A DNA stretch of 64,000 nt from the NCBI GenBank assembly GCA_963695085.1, contig CAVOFV010000006.1, positions 234,915 through 298,914 on the forward strand, in the 5' to 3' direction. A model generated the notes under the pieces. The model was not told the origin of the DNA, made no database searches, and worked only from the letters and a program-made list of their open reading frames with translations. This document shows, in pieces, positions 1 through 9,651 of the stretch; position 1 is the stretch's first letter; every line of letters starts with the position of its first letter. Origin of the DNA: SG8-30 sp963695085 (GTDB taxonomy: Bacteria; Pseudomonadota; Gammaproteobacteria; Steroidobacterales; Steroidobacteraceae). The position numbers and the translations under genes were made by a program.

Positions 1-80
1 TCAGCCCGGCAAGGCTCGAGGCGCTCGAGCTGAAGCACGGGCTGCGCGAGCAGGACAAGCCGGCCGCCGGTGAGCCGTGA
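1..80 (+). CDS. C-terminal end of an unidentified protein (partial)
   Basis: An open frame enters from the left edge and stops with TGA at 78-80. The visible 25 residues include ARLEALELKHGLREQD, a charged helical tail with codon use like the neighbours. It converges on the RND pump gene, whose stop is at 93. A short inverted repeat (cccgct-ctc-agcggg, about 86-100) between the two stops could serve as a shared terminator. Too little is present to name a family. Confidence 0.4.
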   Translation, partial: SPARLEALELKHGLREQDKPAAGEP

Positions 81-92
81 ACCGGCCCGCTC

Positions 93-3000
93 TCAGCGGG
101 CGTCGACGTGGCGCCGGTAGCTGTAATACAGGATCGGGATCACGATCAAGGTCAGCACGGTCGAGACCAGGATGCCGAAGATCAGCGACACGGCCAGCCC
201 GTTGAAGATCGGGTCGTCAAGGATGAAGAACGCGCCGAGCATGGCCGCCAGTGCCGTGAGCGCGATGGGCCTGGCGCGCACCGCACCGGCCCTGATCACC
301 GCGTCGGCCAGCGCTTGCCCGGGCGCAAGTTCGATGTTCTCGCCCGCACGGACCGCCGCGTCGGCCAGCGCCTTCCCCGCCGCAAGTTCGACGTTGATGA
401 AGTCCACCAGCAGGATCGAGTTGCGAACGATGATTCCGGCCAGCGCGATCATGCCGATCATGGAGGTCGCCGTGAACTGTGCGCCAAGCAGCGCATGGCC
501 CGGCATGATGCCGATCAGCGTCAACGGGATGGGCGCCATGATCACCAGCGGCACGGCGTAACTGCCGAACTGCGCGACGACCAGCAGGTAGATCAGCAGC
601 AGGCCGACCGAATAGGCGAGCCCCATGTCGCGGAACGTCTCGTAGGTGATCTGCCACTCGCCATCCCACTTGATCGAGAAGCCGGCCGTGGACTCAGGTT
701 GCCTGGTAAAGAACTGCTCGACGTCGCGGCCGCCGGGGGCCTCGCGCTTGACGCGCCCGACCATGTCGAACATGCCGTATAGCGGGCTGTCCAGGTCGCC
801 GCCGCCGTCGGCGGTCACGAAGGCGAAGCGCGAACCGTCCTTGCGGTACACGACCTCGTCCCAGCCGGCCTGTTCGGCGTGAGTCAGTTCGCTGAGTGGG
901 ATCGTCTCGCCAGCGCTGGTCCGCACGCGCAATCCCAGCACGCGCGCGATATCCGCCTTTTCCGCGACTGGCAGTTCGACACGGACCGGGACCGGGTACT
1001 TTTCGCGGCCGGTGCGTGCATAGGTCGCGTCGAATCCGCCCAGCGCCACCGCCAGCGTCTCCGCGATCGCCTGCTGTGAAACGCCGAGCATCGCCGCCTT
1101 CTGCCGGTCGATGGTCACGATCCAGCGCGGTGCATCCGACTCGAGGCTGTCGTCCACGTCGATGATGTCGGGGGTCGTGTCGAACAGGCGTCGCACTTCG
1201 CGCGCGAGTTCACGCTGCGACGCGTAGCTTGGGCCGTAGATCTCGGCGACGATCGGCGCCATCACCGGCGGACCCGGTGGCACCTCGACCACCTGCACCG
1301 AGGCGCCATGGCGCCGGCCGATGGCGGCCAGCGCCGGCCGCACGCTACGCGCGATATCGTGGCTTTGCCGGTCGCGGCGGTGCTTGTCCTGCAGGTTCAC
1401 CTGCAGGTCGCCCAGCTCGCTGCTCTCGCGCAGGTAGTACTGCCGCACGAGACCATTGAAGTTGATCGGCGCCGAGGTGCCTGCGTAAGCCTGGTAGTCA
1501 GTGACCTCCGGCACCTTGCGCAACTCCGCCGCGAGTTCGGAGAGTACCGCCGCGGTCCTTTCCACGGGCGTGCCTTCCGGCATGTTGACGACCACCTGGA
1601 ATTCCGACTTGTTGTCGAACGGCAGCATCTTCAACACGACCCACTTCAGACCGACGGTCGCGAGCGCCATGAACACCGCGAGTACCATGACCGTATACAG
1701 GCGACGGCGGTTGCGCTGACCGCCGGGTTCGGTGACGAACGGCGTCATCAGCCTGCGGAACACGCCCTCGAGCGGCCCCTGGCCCTCGCCGTGCGGCGCG
1801 CCGAAGTGCTTGCCGGCCATGAGGCGGTTCGACAGCCACGGCGTGAACACCAGCGCGACCACCAGCGAGATCAGCATGCCGAGACTGGCGTTGATCGGGA
1901 TCGGGCTCATGTACGGGCCCATCAGCCCGCTGACGAAAGCCATCGGCACCAGTGCGGCGATCACGGTGAAGGTGGCCAGGATGGTCGGTCCGCCGACTTC
2001 GTCCACGGCGCCCGGAATAGCCTCTAGCAGTTTGCGGTCGCCGAACGCCATGTGCCGGTGAATGTTCTCGACCACGACGATGGCGTCGTCCACCAGGATG
2101 CCGATCGAGAAGATCAGTGCAAACAGCGACACGCGATTGAGCGTGAAACCCCAGGCCCAGGACGCGAACAGCGTCGCGGCGAGCGTCACGATGACCGCGG
2201 CGCCCACCACGATCGCCTCACGCCAGCCGAGCGTCAGCAGCACCAGCAGCACCACCGAGGCTGTCGCAAACGCCAGCTTCTGGATCAGCTTCTGGGCCTT
2301 GTCGTTGGCGGTGGCGCCGTAGTCCCGTGTGACGGTCGCCTCGATACCCTCGGGAATCACCACGCCGCGTAGCGCGGCCATTCGCTCGATGACGCGCTGC
2401 GATACGTCCACGGCATTCGTGCCTGGCTGCTTCGACAGCGCGATGGTCACCGCCGGCGCTTCGCCGGACAATTCGATGCCACGGTCTGCGGCGGCCGGGC
2501 CGGCACCCATCCACACGTAGGCATCGGGCTGATCGGGGCCGGCCGTGACCCGCGCCACGTCCTCCAGGAATACGGGGCGGCCGCCGGTCACGGCCACCAC
2601 CAGTCTTGCCACGTCTTCGCGCCCGGCGAGGAACTGTCCGGCCTGCACGGGCGCCTGCGCATCCCGGGCAATCACGCTGCCGGCATGCCGCACGACGTTG
2701 GCCGCCGCCAGCCCGGCGACGAGTTCCTGCGCGGTCAGGCCAAATGCCGACAGCCGTTGCGGATCGAGTTCGACGTGTACCGTGTCGTCCGGCCCGCCAA
2801 TCGTGTAGACATTGCGTGCACCTTGCACGCGTTTCAGTTCGCTCTCGACGGCATGCGCAACGCGGGCTAGTTCGAACGCACCGCGATCCGGGTCACGCGT
2901 CCAGAGCGTCACGGACACGATCGGCACGTCGTCAATGCCCTTGGGCTTGATGATCGGCTGCAGCCAGCCCAGGTTGGCCGGCCGCGTGTCGAGGTTCGAC

Positions 3001-3359
3001 CAGACCGCGTTGTACAGACGGATGATGGCATCGTTGCGCGGCACGCCGACCTCGAACTCGACGGTCAGCACGGCAACGCCAGGTCGCGACACCGAGTACA
3101 GGTGCTTGACGCCGGAAATCTCGTCCAGCACCTGCTCCATCGGTTCGGCGATCAGGCTCTCGACCTGCCCGGCACTCGCGCCGGGGAACGGCACGAACAC
3201 GTTCGCCATCGTCACGTCGATCTGCGGCTCTTCCTCGCGCGGCGTGACCAGCACCGCAAACAGGCCGAGCAGCAGGCCGAACAGGGCCAGCAGCGGCGTC
3301 AGTTGATGCGTCAGGAACAGCCGCGCGATACGGCCCGAGAAACCGAGCGGCGCGCTCAT
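93..3359 (-). CDS. RND-family efflux permease (HAE-1/AcrB type)
   Basis: An inner-membrane proton-driven pump of 1,088 residues, the usual RND length of 1,020-1,090. It has the two-fold RND layout: an N-terminal TM helix after a short cytoplasmic head, a large periplasmic loop, a TM bundle, then the pattern again. The conserved acidic pair of TM4 is visible in the motif GILVDDAIVVVENIHRH, where the two Asp are needed for proton relay. The start ATG overlaps the adaptor stop (TAATG), so the two are translationally coupled. The C-terminal half carries an unusual tandem (AGKALADAAVRAGENIEL followed by APGQALADAVIRAG) that looks like a local duplication. No outer-membrane factor gene is in the window. 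The substrate cannot be told from sequence; several residues around the periplasmic loops resemble the hydrophobic-drug rather than the metal subgroup. Confidence 0.93.
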   Translation of the reverse strand: MSAPLGFSGRIARLFLTHQLTPLLALFGLLLGLFAVLVTPREEEPQIDVTMANVFVPFPGASAGQVESLIAEPMEQVLDEISGVKHLYSVSRPGVAVLTVEFEVGVPRNDAIIRLYNAVWSNLDTRPANLGWLQPIIKPKGIDDVPIVSVTLWTRDPDRGAFELARVAHAVESELKRVQGARNVYTIGGPDDTVHVELDPQRLSAFGLTAQELVAGLAAANVVRHAGSVIARDAQAPVQAGQFLAGREDVARLVVAVTGGRPVFLEDVARVTAGPDQPDAYVWMGAGPAAADRGIELSGEAPAVTIALSKQPGTNAVDVSQRVIERMAALRGVVIPEGIEATVTRDYGATANDKAQKLIQKLAFATASVVLLVLLTLGWREAIVVGAAVIVTLAATLFASWAWGFTLNRVSLFALIFSIGILVDDAIVVVENIHRHMAFGDRKLLEAIPGAVDEVGGPTILATFTVIAALVPMAFVSGLMGPYMSPIPINASLGMLISLVVALVFTPWLSNRLMAGKHFGAPHGEGQGPLEGVFRRLMTPFVTEPGGQRNRRRLYTVMVLAVFMALATVGLKWVVLKMLPFDNKSEFQVVVNMPEGTPVERTAAVLSELAAELRKVPEVTDYQAYAGTSAPINFNGLVRQYYLRESSELGDLQVNLQDKHRRDRQSHDIARSVRPALAAIGRRHGASVQVVEVPPGPPVMAPIVAEIYGPSYASQRELAREVRRLFDTTPDIIDVDDSLESDAPRWIVTIDRQKAAMLGVSQQAIAETLAVALGGFDATYARTGREKYPVPVRVELPVAEKADIARVLGLRVRTSAGETIPLSELTHAEQAGWDEVVYRKDGSRFAFVTADGGGDLDSPLYGMFDMVGRVKREAPGGRDVEQFFTRQPESTAGFSIKWDGEWQITYETFRDMGLAYSVGLLLIYLLVVAQFGSYAVPLVIMAPIPLTLIGIMPGHALLGAQFTATSMIGMIALAGIIVRNSILLVDFINVELAAGKALADAAVRAGENIELAPGQALADAVIRAGAVRARPIALTALAAMLGAFFILDDPIFNGLAVSLIFGILVSTVLTLIVIPILYYSYRRHVDAR

Positions 3360-4438
3360 TACCGGGCGCCGCCGGCGAGCGCCAGCGTGGCCGCCACCGG
3401 GTCCGCGGCAATGCGCTCGCCCGGCGCCAGCCCGGCCAGCACCTCGACCTCATCGCCGATCGTGCGCCCGAGCCTGAGCTGCCGCAGCGACAGCACGTCG
3501 TCGGCGGCCACCACGTAGACGCCGGTCACCTCGCTGCGCCAGGCGATCGCCGCGACCGGGATGCGCAGCAACGCGCCGCCGCCGATCCGGAAGCCGGCCT
3601 TGACGAACATGCCCGGGTAGAGGCCTGCCACGCCCTGCGGCAGATCGACCCGCACCCGCACCGTGTTCGAACCCGACGCCGCGGCCGGGAACACCGTCAG
3701 CCTGGCGGACTCGATGACCGCATCGCCGGCGTGCACCCGTGCGGCGCCCAGCGTGCGCACGTCGCCGGCGAGCGCCTGCGGCACGTCCACGATGACCCGC
3801 AGCGCGCCCGGCGCCGCGACCGAAGTCAGCGGCTGGCCCGGCGCCACGGCTTCACCCACATCAACGTGGCGCGCGGTCACCACGCCGGCGAACGGCGCGC
3901 GGATTTCGGTATGGGAGAATTGCTCGCGGGCCGCCTCGACGCCGGCTCGCGCGGCGGCCAGCCGTGCATTCGCGGTATCGCGGCTGGCGGTGGCCCGGTC
4001 GAGGTCGGCCTGCGGCAGCAACCGGCGCGCCACGAGGTCACGCACGCGCTCGAAGCTGGAACCCGCCTCGAGCGCCACCGCCTCGGCTTCGGACAGGGCC
4101 TGCCGCGCTGAGTCCAGTCGCGCGCGCTGCTCGACGCCGTCGAGTCGCATGATCAGCGCGCCGCGCGCGACCGTGTCGTCCACGTCGCGCTCGATGGCGA
4201 CCACGCGGCCGCCGGTCTGCGCCACCAGCGCCGCCTGCTGGATGGCCTCGACGAGTCCATCGAACAAGCGTTCGCCGTCGGCGCTGGAGGCCACCACCGT
4301 CAGCGTGTCCAGCCCGGCGCCGGCGGGACCTGCGTCAGGCGCCGGCGGGCGGTCGCCGCAGGCCGCCAGCGCGATGGCCACGGCGCCCAACACCGGGCCG
4401 TAGACCCAGCCGCGTACGCCGGACGGCTGCGTCGTCAT
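3359..4438 (-). CDS. RND periplasmic adaptor (membrane fusion) lipoprotein
   Basis: The 359-residue adaptor links the inner-membrane RND pump to an outer-membrane channel. The ATG at 4438 is chosen because it places a classical lipoprotein signal at the N-terminus: a hydrophobic stretch ending LAAC-GDRPP. A lipoyl/HlyD-like half (MRLDGVEQRARLDSARQALSEAEA), a coiled-coil hairpin (residues about 105-165) and the beta-barrel region (IRAPFAGVVTARHVDVGEAV) follow in the family order. A longer frame upstream has no signal peptide and is probably not translated. It lies first in the operon, with its stop overlapping the pump start. The DUF2892 gene ends 3 bp upstream. Confidence 0.92.
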   Translation of the reverse strand: MTTQPSGVRGWVYGPVLGAVAIALAACGDRPPAPDAGPAGAGLDTLTVVASSADGERLFDGLVEAIQQAALVAQTGGRVVAIERDVDDTVARGALIMRLDGVEQRARLDSARQALSEAEAVALEAGSSFERVRDLVARRLLPQADLDRATASRDTANARLAAARAGVEAAREQFSHTEIRAPFAGVVTARHVDVGEAVAPGQPLTSVAAPGALRVIVDVPQALAGDVRTLGAARVHAGDAVIESARLTVFPAAASGSNTVRVRVDLPQGVAGLYPGMFVKAGFRIGGGALLRIPVAAIAWRSEVTGVYVVAADDVLSLRQLRLGRTIGDEVEVLAGLAPGERIAADPVAATLALAGGAR

Positions 4439-4440
4439 GC

Positions 4441-4644
4441 TCAGGGGAATGCACCGCCCGGCGCAACCCCGAGCTTGCGGAAGATGATGGCGGCCGGGCA
4501 GAAGCCCGTGAACGCCGACTGCAGCATGTTGGCGCCGATGAAGGCGGTGAACCACAGCCACAGCGGACTGGCGAAGTGGGCGAGCCCGAGGCTGACGAGG
4601 ATCAATGTCCCGGCAAAGGCCAGCACAGCGCGATCAATGGTCAT
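4441..4644 (-). CDS. DUF2892 (YgaP-type transmembrane domain) protein
   Basis: A 67-residue inner-membrane protein with two hydrophobic segments (AVLAFAGTLILVSLGLA and WFTAFIGANMLQSAF) and the family signature FTGFCPA near the C-terminus. The ATG at 4644 starts MTIDRAVL, matching the family's typical 'D-R' head; an in-frame TTG four codons upstream is less likely. The domain is the membrane part of rhodanese-like YgaP and often stands alone next to metal or sulfur genes. Here it is 2 bp upstream of the efflux adaptor and surely co-transcribed. Its role in efflux is not known. Confidence 0.85.
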   Translation of the reverse strand: MTIDRAVLAFAGTLILVSLGLAHFASPLWLWFTAFIGANMLQSAFTGFCPAAIIFRKLGVAPGGAFP

Positions 4645-4954
4645 GGGAACCCCCAATGGTGTTTGGCAAGTCGCGGATACGATAACAGTGCTGGCCGGCG
4701 CACATCAGTAACCCAGGTCACCCGCCTGCCGCGCGCCGCAGGCAAGCGGATTTGGCACGCCGGCCCGCGCCGGCGAGCCCGGCTGGCGGTCGCCAGGGGC
4801 CAGACGATGAGCAGGACGCAGCGGCCGATGCGGCCGGACAAGGAATCGCCCTCCAGACCAGGCATGCCGCACCCCGGCCATGACCGGCTGCGCGACCGCT
4901 GGCGGGTGTCGTCAGGTCGCGGAGTTCACCGGCCGCCGACGCAGGACGGCAACA
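4645..4954. other. 310-bp intergenic stretch upstream of the efflux operon
   Basis: It lies between the winged-helix gene and the DUF2892-RND operon, both on the minus strand. It probably holds the promoter and operator of the efflux operon near 4660-4720, where GC drops locally (gataacagtgctgg). No hairpin terminator, RNA or convincing small gene was seen. Confidence 0.4.
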
Positions 4955-5383
4955 CTACACCAATTCTCCCGGCGCCCTGAACGTCATGCCGTCGCCGGAG
5001 CCCAGCACCAGGTCGAGCAGCGCGCCGACCGTCTGGTGCGAGCCCAGCGAGTGGCGCAGCGGGCGCTCCCGGAACAGCTCGTAGCGGTTGCGGCGGCCTT
5101 CACGGACGCGCGCCAGGATGTCGCCGGCCTCGAGGTCGGCGACGATCTTCTGCACGGCCCGCTCGGTGATGCCGACCATCAGCGCCACGTCGCGCAGCCG
5201 CACGCCGGGATCACGCGCCAGGCAGGCCAGCACATAGCCATGGTTGGACAGGAAGGTCCAGTGCGTGTTGACTTCCCGCGGTTTCATGCTGCCGCCGGCA
5301 GCCCTGCGGAGCGGTGGTTTCTGTGGCACACGCCGCATGGGCACGCGGCTCTTCTTCGCCTGGACGTTCCTGCGCGTGTTCAT
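4955..5383 (-). CDS. Winged-helix transcriptional regulator
   Basis: A 142-residue protein whose centre is a winged helix: WTFLSNHGYVLACLARDP, then RLRDVALMVGITERAVQKIVADLE (helix-turn-helix), then a wing with GRRNRYELF. The N-terminal 30 residues are basic (RRNVQAKKSRVPMRRV). I chose the ATG at 5383 because AAAGGA sits 6 bases upstream; an internal ATG at 5287 would give a 110-residue core protein without the basic arm. The fold is MarR/ArsR-like, with no metal-binding cysteine motif visible. It is the nearest upstream gene to the RND operon on the same strand and is the obvious candidate regulator of it, but that is inference. Confidence 0.78.
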   Translation of the reverse strand: MNTRRNVQAKKSRVPMRRVPQKPPLRRAAGGSMKPREVNTHWTFLSNHGYVLACLARDPGVRLRDVALMVGITERAVQKIVADLEAGDILARVREGRRNRYELFRERPLRHSLGSHQTVGALLDLVLGSGDGMTFRAPGELV

Positions 5384-5608
5384 GCCCGGTCCTTTGCCAA
5401 GGGCTAACTGTACAGTATGATACGTGAAAGATGATTCGCGTGTCACGGCTTGTGGCGGCCGCGCGCCGCGGCCCTTGAATCCCGGGCCGGCGTCCCCACG
5501 CTGAGTTGCTGCGGCGCCCCGTTACGATGGGGTGGCCGCCGGAACCGCCGGCGCGGTCCGCATGTCTGACACGGTACCGCCGTACAACCCGAGAGGACCG
5601 ACCCCGCC

Positions 5609-6490
5609 ATGAAGCGCATCCTGCTGTTCGTCGTCACCAACTTCGCGATCCTGATGGTCGCGAGCATCACGCTGCGGCTGCTGGGCCTGGAGCCCTGGCT
5701 CAACCAGCAGGGCATCAACTTCACGTCGCTGCTGGTGTTCGGCGCGCTGATCGGCTTCGGCGGCGCCTTCATCTCACTGGCCATTTCCAAGTGGATGGCC
5801 AAGAAGATGATGGGGGTGCAGGTCATCGAGCAGCCGCGCAATGAAGTCGAGACCTGGCTGGTCGAAACGGTGCGCCGCCAGGCGCAGCTGGCCGGCATCG
5901 GCATGCCCGAGGTCGGCATGTTCAATTCGCCCGAGCCAAACGCGTTTGCCACGGGCGCCAACCGCAACAAGGCACTGGTCGCGGTCAGCGCCGGCCTGGT
6001 CAATCGCATGTCGCGGCAGGAAGTCGAGGCGGTACTCGGCCACGAGATCAGTCACGTCGCCAATGGCGACATGGTGACGCTCACGCTCATACAGGGCGTC
6101 GTCAACACCTTCGTTTTCGTCCTGTCGCGCGTGGTCGGCAGCCTGGTCGACCGGATCGTCTTCAAGAACGAGCGCGGCCACGGCCCGGCATTCTGGATTT
6201 CCACGATCGTCGCGCAGCTGGTGCTGTCGTTCCTGGCGACCATGGTCGTCATGTGGTTCTCGCGGCAGCGCGAATTCCGCGCGGACGCGGGCGGTGCACG
6301 GCTCGCCGGTCGTCAGAACATGATCGACGCGCTCGAGGCGCTCAAGCGCCGCGACCCGCAGCCGCTGCCTGACCAGATGGCGGCCCTCGGCATCTCGGGA
6401 GGCGTCGGCCAGGGCCTGAAGAGGCTGTTCCTGAGTCACCCGCCGCTGGACGAACGCATCGCCGCCCTGCGCGCGGCGCCGCTGGCCTAG
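5609..6490 (+). CDS. htpX: HtpX membrane zinc metalloprotease
   Basis: HtpX degrades misfolded or damaged inner-membrane proteins and cooperates with FtsH in envelope stress. The 293-residue length is standard. Two N-terminal TM helices (residues 4-22 and 38-58) precede the zinc site H145-E-x-x-H149 (motif GHEISHVANGD), followed by two more hydrophobic segments and the third-ligand region FRADAGGARLAG. The C-terminal SHPPLDERIAAL is also diagnostic. It is monocistronic or reads into the photolyase gene 45 bp downstream. Confidence 0.96.
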   Translation: MKRILLFVVTNFAILMVASITLRLLGLEPWLNQQGINFTSLLVFGALIGFGGAFISLAISKWMAKKMMGVQVIEQPRNEVETWLVETVRRQAQLAGIGMPEVGMFNSPEPNAFATGANRNKALVAVSAGLVNRMSRQEVEAVLGHEISHVANGDMVTLTLIQGVVNTFVFVLSRVVGSLVDRIVFKNERGHGPAFWISTIVAQLVLSFLATMVVMWFSRQREFRADAGGARLAGRQNMIDALEALKRRDPQPLPDQMAALGISGGVGQGLKRLFLSHPPLDERIAALRAAPLA

Positions 6491-6535
6491 GCAGGCCGGG
6501 CGTCGCCCGCCGCGGCGCCGCATCAGGATTCCCGC

Positions 6536-7966
6536 TTGTCCGCCGCACTGGTCTGGTTCCGTCGTGACCTCCGGTTGACGGACAACCCGGCCCTGTCCGC
6601 GGCGCTGGCGTCGGCGGACCAGGTCATACCCGTCTACGTGCACGCGCCGGACGAGGAAGGCGACTGGGCGCCTGGCGCGGCCAGCCGCTGGTGGCTGCAC
6701 CGCAGCCTGGTGGCGCTGGACAGGTCGTTGCGGGCACGTGGCAGCCCGCTGGTGATCCGCCGCGGACCGAGTGCGCAGGCGCTCGCTCAGGTCGCGCGCG
6801 AGACCGGTGCCGCGTCCGTGCACTATTCGGCGCTGTACGAACCGGCCATTGCCGCGCGCGACGCCAATGTCGAGCAGGCGCTCAAGGGCCATGGCCTGCA
6901 CATCGAGGCACACGATGGCCACCTGCTGTTTCCGCCGGGCAGCGTGCTGACGGGCGCCGGCGGGCCCTACAAGGTCTTTACGCCATTCTGGCGCGCCTGC
7001 CAGCCGCGACTGGACGAGTTGCCGCCGCCCGCCGCAGCGCCGCGCAAGCTGCCGGGACCGGCACGCGACCTGGCGACCCTGGCAGTGGACCGGCTCGGCC
7101 TGCAGCCGGCGGTCGCGTGGGACGACGGCCTGCGCGCGGCCTGGCAGCCAGGCGAACCCGGAGCGCTGAGCGCACTCGAGCGGTTCGCCGCAGACACGGT
7201 CGACGGCTACGGCACCGGACGCGACCGCCCCGACCTTGCCGGCACCTCGCGCCTGTCGCCGCACCTGCACTTCGGCGAACTGTCGCCGCGGCAGGTGCTG
7301 ACGGCGACCCGCACGCGCGCCGGCTCGGCCGGCGCGGCGTCCTGGCTGCGCCAGATCGGCTGGCGCGAGTTTGCCCACCACTTGCTGCACCACTTCCCGC
7401 ACACGCCTGACGCGCCGCTCGATGGCCGCTTCTCCCGGCTGGCGTGGCGCAACGACGACGCGCAACTCGCGGCGTGGCGGCGCGGCCGCACCGGCTACCC
7501 GATCGTGGACGCGGGCCTGCGCGAGTTGTGGCACACGGGCTGGATGCACAACCGGGTGCGCATGATCGTCGCGTCGCTGCTGACCAAGAACCTGTTCATG
7601 CACTGGCGCGACGGCGCGCGCTGGTTCTGGGACACGCTGGTGGATGCCGACCTCGCCAACAACACGCTGGGCTGGCAATGGGTGGCCGGCTGCGGAGCGG
7701 ACGCCTCGCCTTACTACCGCATCTTCAACCCGGTGCTGCAGGCGAAGAAGTTCGATGTCGGGCGCGCCTACATCCGCCACTGGGTTCCGGAACTCGCCGC
7801 CTTGCCCGATCGCTGGGTGCACCGCCCGTGGGAGGCCCCGGCGCAGGTACTCGCCGCAGCCGGCGTGCAGCTCGGTCGCGACTACCCGGCGCCCATCGTC
7901 GACCTCGGCCAGAGCCGCGCCGATGCGCTGCGACGGTTCGAACGGCTCAAGCGCGGACGCGATTGA
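6536..7966 (+). CDS. phrB: Deoxyribodipyrimidine photolyase (cryptochrome/photolyase family)
   Basis: A 476-residue FAD enzyme that uses blue light to split cyclobutane pyrimidine dimers. The N-terminal Rossmann antenna domain opens with ALVWFRRDLRLTDNPAL. The C-terminal catalytic domain has the FAD and DNA-binding signature (WMHNRVRMIVASLLTKNL, then DADLANNTLGWQWVAG, then YYRIFNPVLQAKKFD). The start is TTG at 6536, preceded by AGGA at 6525-6528; no ATG or GTG fits the conserved N-terminus. The family's electron-transfer Trp residues appear to be present (W-rich C-terminal half). A class I CPD photolyase is the best call; a (6-4) or DASH enzyme is less likely given the N-terminus. Confidence 0.93.
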   Translation: MSAALVWFRRDLRLTDNPALSAALASADQVIPVYVHAPDEEGDWAPGAASRWWLHRSLVALDRSLRARGSPLVIRRGPSAQALAQVARETGAASVHYSALYEPAIAARDANVEQALKGHGLHIEAHDGHLLFPPGSVLTGAGGPYKVFTPFWRACQPRLDELPPPAAAPRKLPGPARDLATLAVDRLGLQPAVAWDDGLRAAWQPGEPGALSALERFAADTVDGYGTGRDRPDLAGTSRLSPHLHFGELSPRQVLTATRTRAGSAGAASWLRQIGWREFAHHLLHHFPHTPDAPLDGRFSRLAWRNDDAQLAAWRRGRTGYPIVDAGLRELWHTGWMHNRVRMIVASLLTKNLFMHWRDGARWFWDTLVDADLANNTLGWQWVAGCGADASPYYRIFNPVLQAKKFDVGRAYIRHWVPELAALPDRWVHRPWEAPAQVLAAAGVQLGRDYPAPIVDLGQSRADALRRFERLKRGRD

Positions 7967-8000
7967 CGCCGGCCGCCGGCGCACGCGGTAACATCGCGGC

Positions 8001-9434
8001 ATGGCCACGGCACCGATCCCCGCAGAGACGCTGCAACGGCTGAAGGCGCTGCTCGGCGCCGGCGGCTGGCTCGAGGAGCGTGACGACGTCGAGCCGTTCC
8101 TGGTCGATCACCGCGGGCTGTACCGCGGCGCCACGCCGCTGGTCGCTCTGCCGCGCTCGACCGCGGACCTGGCGGCGCTGGTCGCAGCCTGCGCCGGGGC
8201 ACGCATCGGGATGGTGCCAGTTGGCGGCAACACGGGCTATTGCGGGGGTGCGACGCCGGACGAATCGGGTCGCCAGCTTGTCGTCTGCCTGCGACGCATG
8301 AACCGCGTGCGCGACATCGATGTCGACAACCAGTCCATGGTCGTCGAGGCCGGCTGTGTGCTGCAGCAGCTGCAAGCCGTGGCCGAGGAGCACGACCGTC
8401 TGCTGCCGCTGTCGCTCGGCGCCGAGGGCTCCTGCACCATCGGCGGCAATCTGTCCACCAATGCGGGCGGCACGGCGGTGCTGCGCTACGGCATGGCGCG
8501 CGACCTGGTGCTCGGCCTCGAGGTCGTGCTGCCGGACGGACGCGTGCTCGACCAGCTCAGGGCGCTGCGCAAGGACAACACCGGCTACGACCTGAAGCAG
8601 TTGTTCATCGGCGCCGAGGGCACGCTGGGCTTCATCACCGCGGCCTGCCTGAAGCTGTTCCCGCGCCCGCGCGGCTACGCGACGGCGTTCGTGGCGCTCG
8701 ATTCGCCGCGGGCCGCGGTCACGCTGCTGGCGCGGTTGCGCGGTGCGCTCGGCGACAGTGTCACGACCTTCGAGCTGGTGCCCCGCATTGCCGTCGAGCT
8801 GGCCTGCCGCCACATCGAGGGGGTCGGCGACCCGTTTGCGGTGGCCCATGACTGGTACGCGCTCGTCGAGGTGAGCCTGCCACGCGTGGATGCCGAGCTG
8901 GCTGCGCTGCTCGAGGCCGAACTGGCGGCCTGCATCGAGGCCGCGGCGATCACCGATGCGGTGCTGGCGGCCTCGCTGGCGCAACGCGACGCATTCTGGC
9001 GGCTGCGCGAGTGCATCCCCGAGGCGCAGACGCGCGCGGGAACGAGTCTCAAGCACGATATCTCGGTGGCGGTCGGCAGGCTGCCGCAGTTCATAGAGGA
9101 AGGGATTCGCCGGGTGCGCGAACTGGCGCCCGACGCACGTCCGGTCACCTACGGCCACCTCGGCGACGGCAACCTGCACTTCAACTTCAACTCGGCCCCC
9201 GGCGATGACGGCCGGGCACTGCTGGCGCTGGCCGAGCCGATCCGCCGCGCCGTGCATGACCTCGTCGCCCGCTACGGCGGCAGCTTCAGCGCCGAGCATG
9301 GCATCGGCCAGCGCAAGGTCGACGAACTGGAGCGCTACGAGGATCCGGTCGCGCTGGACCTGATGCGCGACCTCAAGCAGCTGCTCGATCCGCTCGGCGT
9401 CATGAACCCCGGCAAGGTGCTGCGCCGCCGCTGA
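8001..9434 (+). CDS. FAD-linked 2-hydroxyacid dehydrogenase (GlcD/D2HGDH family)
   Basis: A 477-residue flavoenzyme of the vanillyl-alcohol-oxidase fold, oxidising a D-2-hydroxyacid. The FAD domain shows GMVPVGGNTGYCGGATPD and GSCTIGGNLSTNAGGTAVLRYG (residues about 70-165). The C-terminal cap has the metal-binding YGHLGDGNLHFNFN and the closing SAEHGIGQRKVDEL plus PLGVMNPGKVL. This order matches D-2-hydroxyglutarate or D-lactate dehydrogenases that act without GlcE/GlcF partners. Substrate is not resolvable by eye. It begins 34 bp after the photolyase stop. Confidence 0.9.
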   Translation: MATAPIPAETLQRLKALLGAGGWLEERDDVEPFLVDHRGLYRGATPLVALPRSTADLAALVAACAGARIGMVPVGGNTGYCGGATPDESGRQLVVCLRRMNRVRDIDVDNQSMVVEAGCVLQQLQAVAEEHDRLLPLSLGAEGSCTIGGNLSTNAGGTAVLRYGMARDLVLGLEVVLPDGRVLDQLRALRKDNTGYDLKQLFIGAEGTLGFITAACLKLFPRPRGYATAFVALDSPRAAVTLLARLRGALGDSVTTFELVPRIAVELACRHIEGVGDPFAVAHDWYALVEVSLPRVDAELAALLEAELAACIEAAAITDAVLAASLAQRDAFWRLRECIPEAQTRAGTSLKHDISVAVGRLPQFIEEGIRRVRELAPDARPVTYGHLGDGNLHFNFNSAPGDDGRALLALAEPIRRAVHDLVARYGGSFSAEHGIGQRKVDELERYEDPVALDLMRDLKQLLDPLGVMNPGKVLRRR

Positions 9435-9651
9435 GCGCGAGCCGGCGCTTGCCTCGTGGCGGACACCGTGGTTCCATCCGCGGCATCCCGGCCCGTGAGG
9501 CAGGTCGGCAAGCTGGGGGAATGGTCATGGCCGACGTACCGCACACGGAACTCCCACGCCGCCTCGGGCCGCTCGACATCGGCGCCGCGCGGCCTGGCAT
9601 GCCCGTGTACCGGGTGTGGCGGCGCCTGCACGGCTGACCACGGACCCCTGC

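Noticed and set aside
5774..8008. A 744-codon minus-strand open frame over htpX and the photolyase
   Set aside because: Shadow of two well-identified genes with Arg/Ala-rich sequence and no start context.
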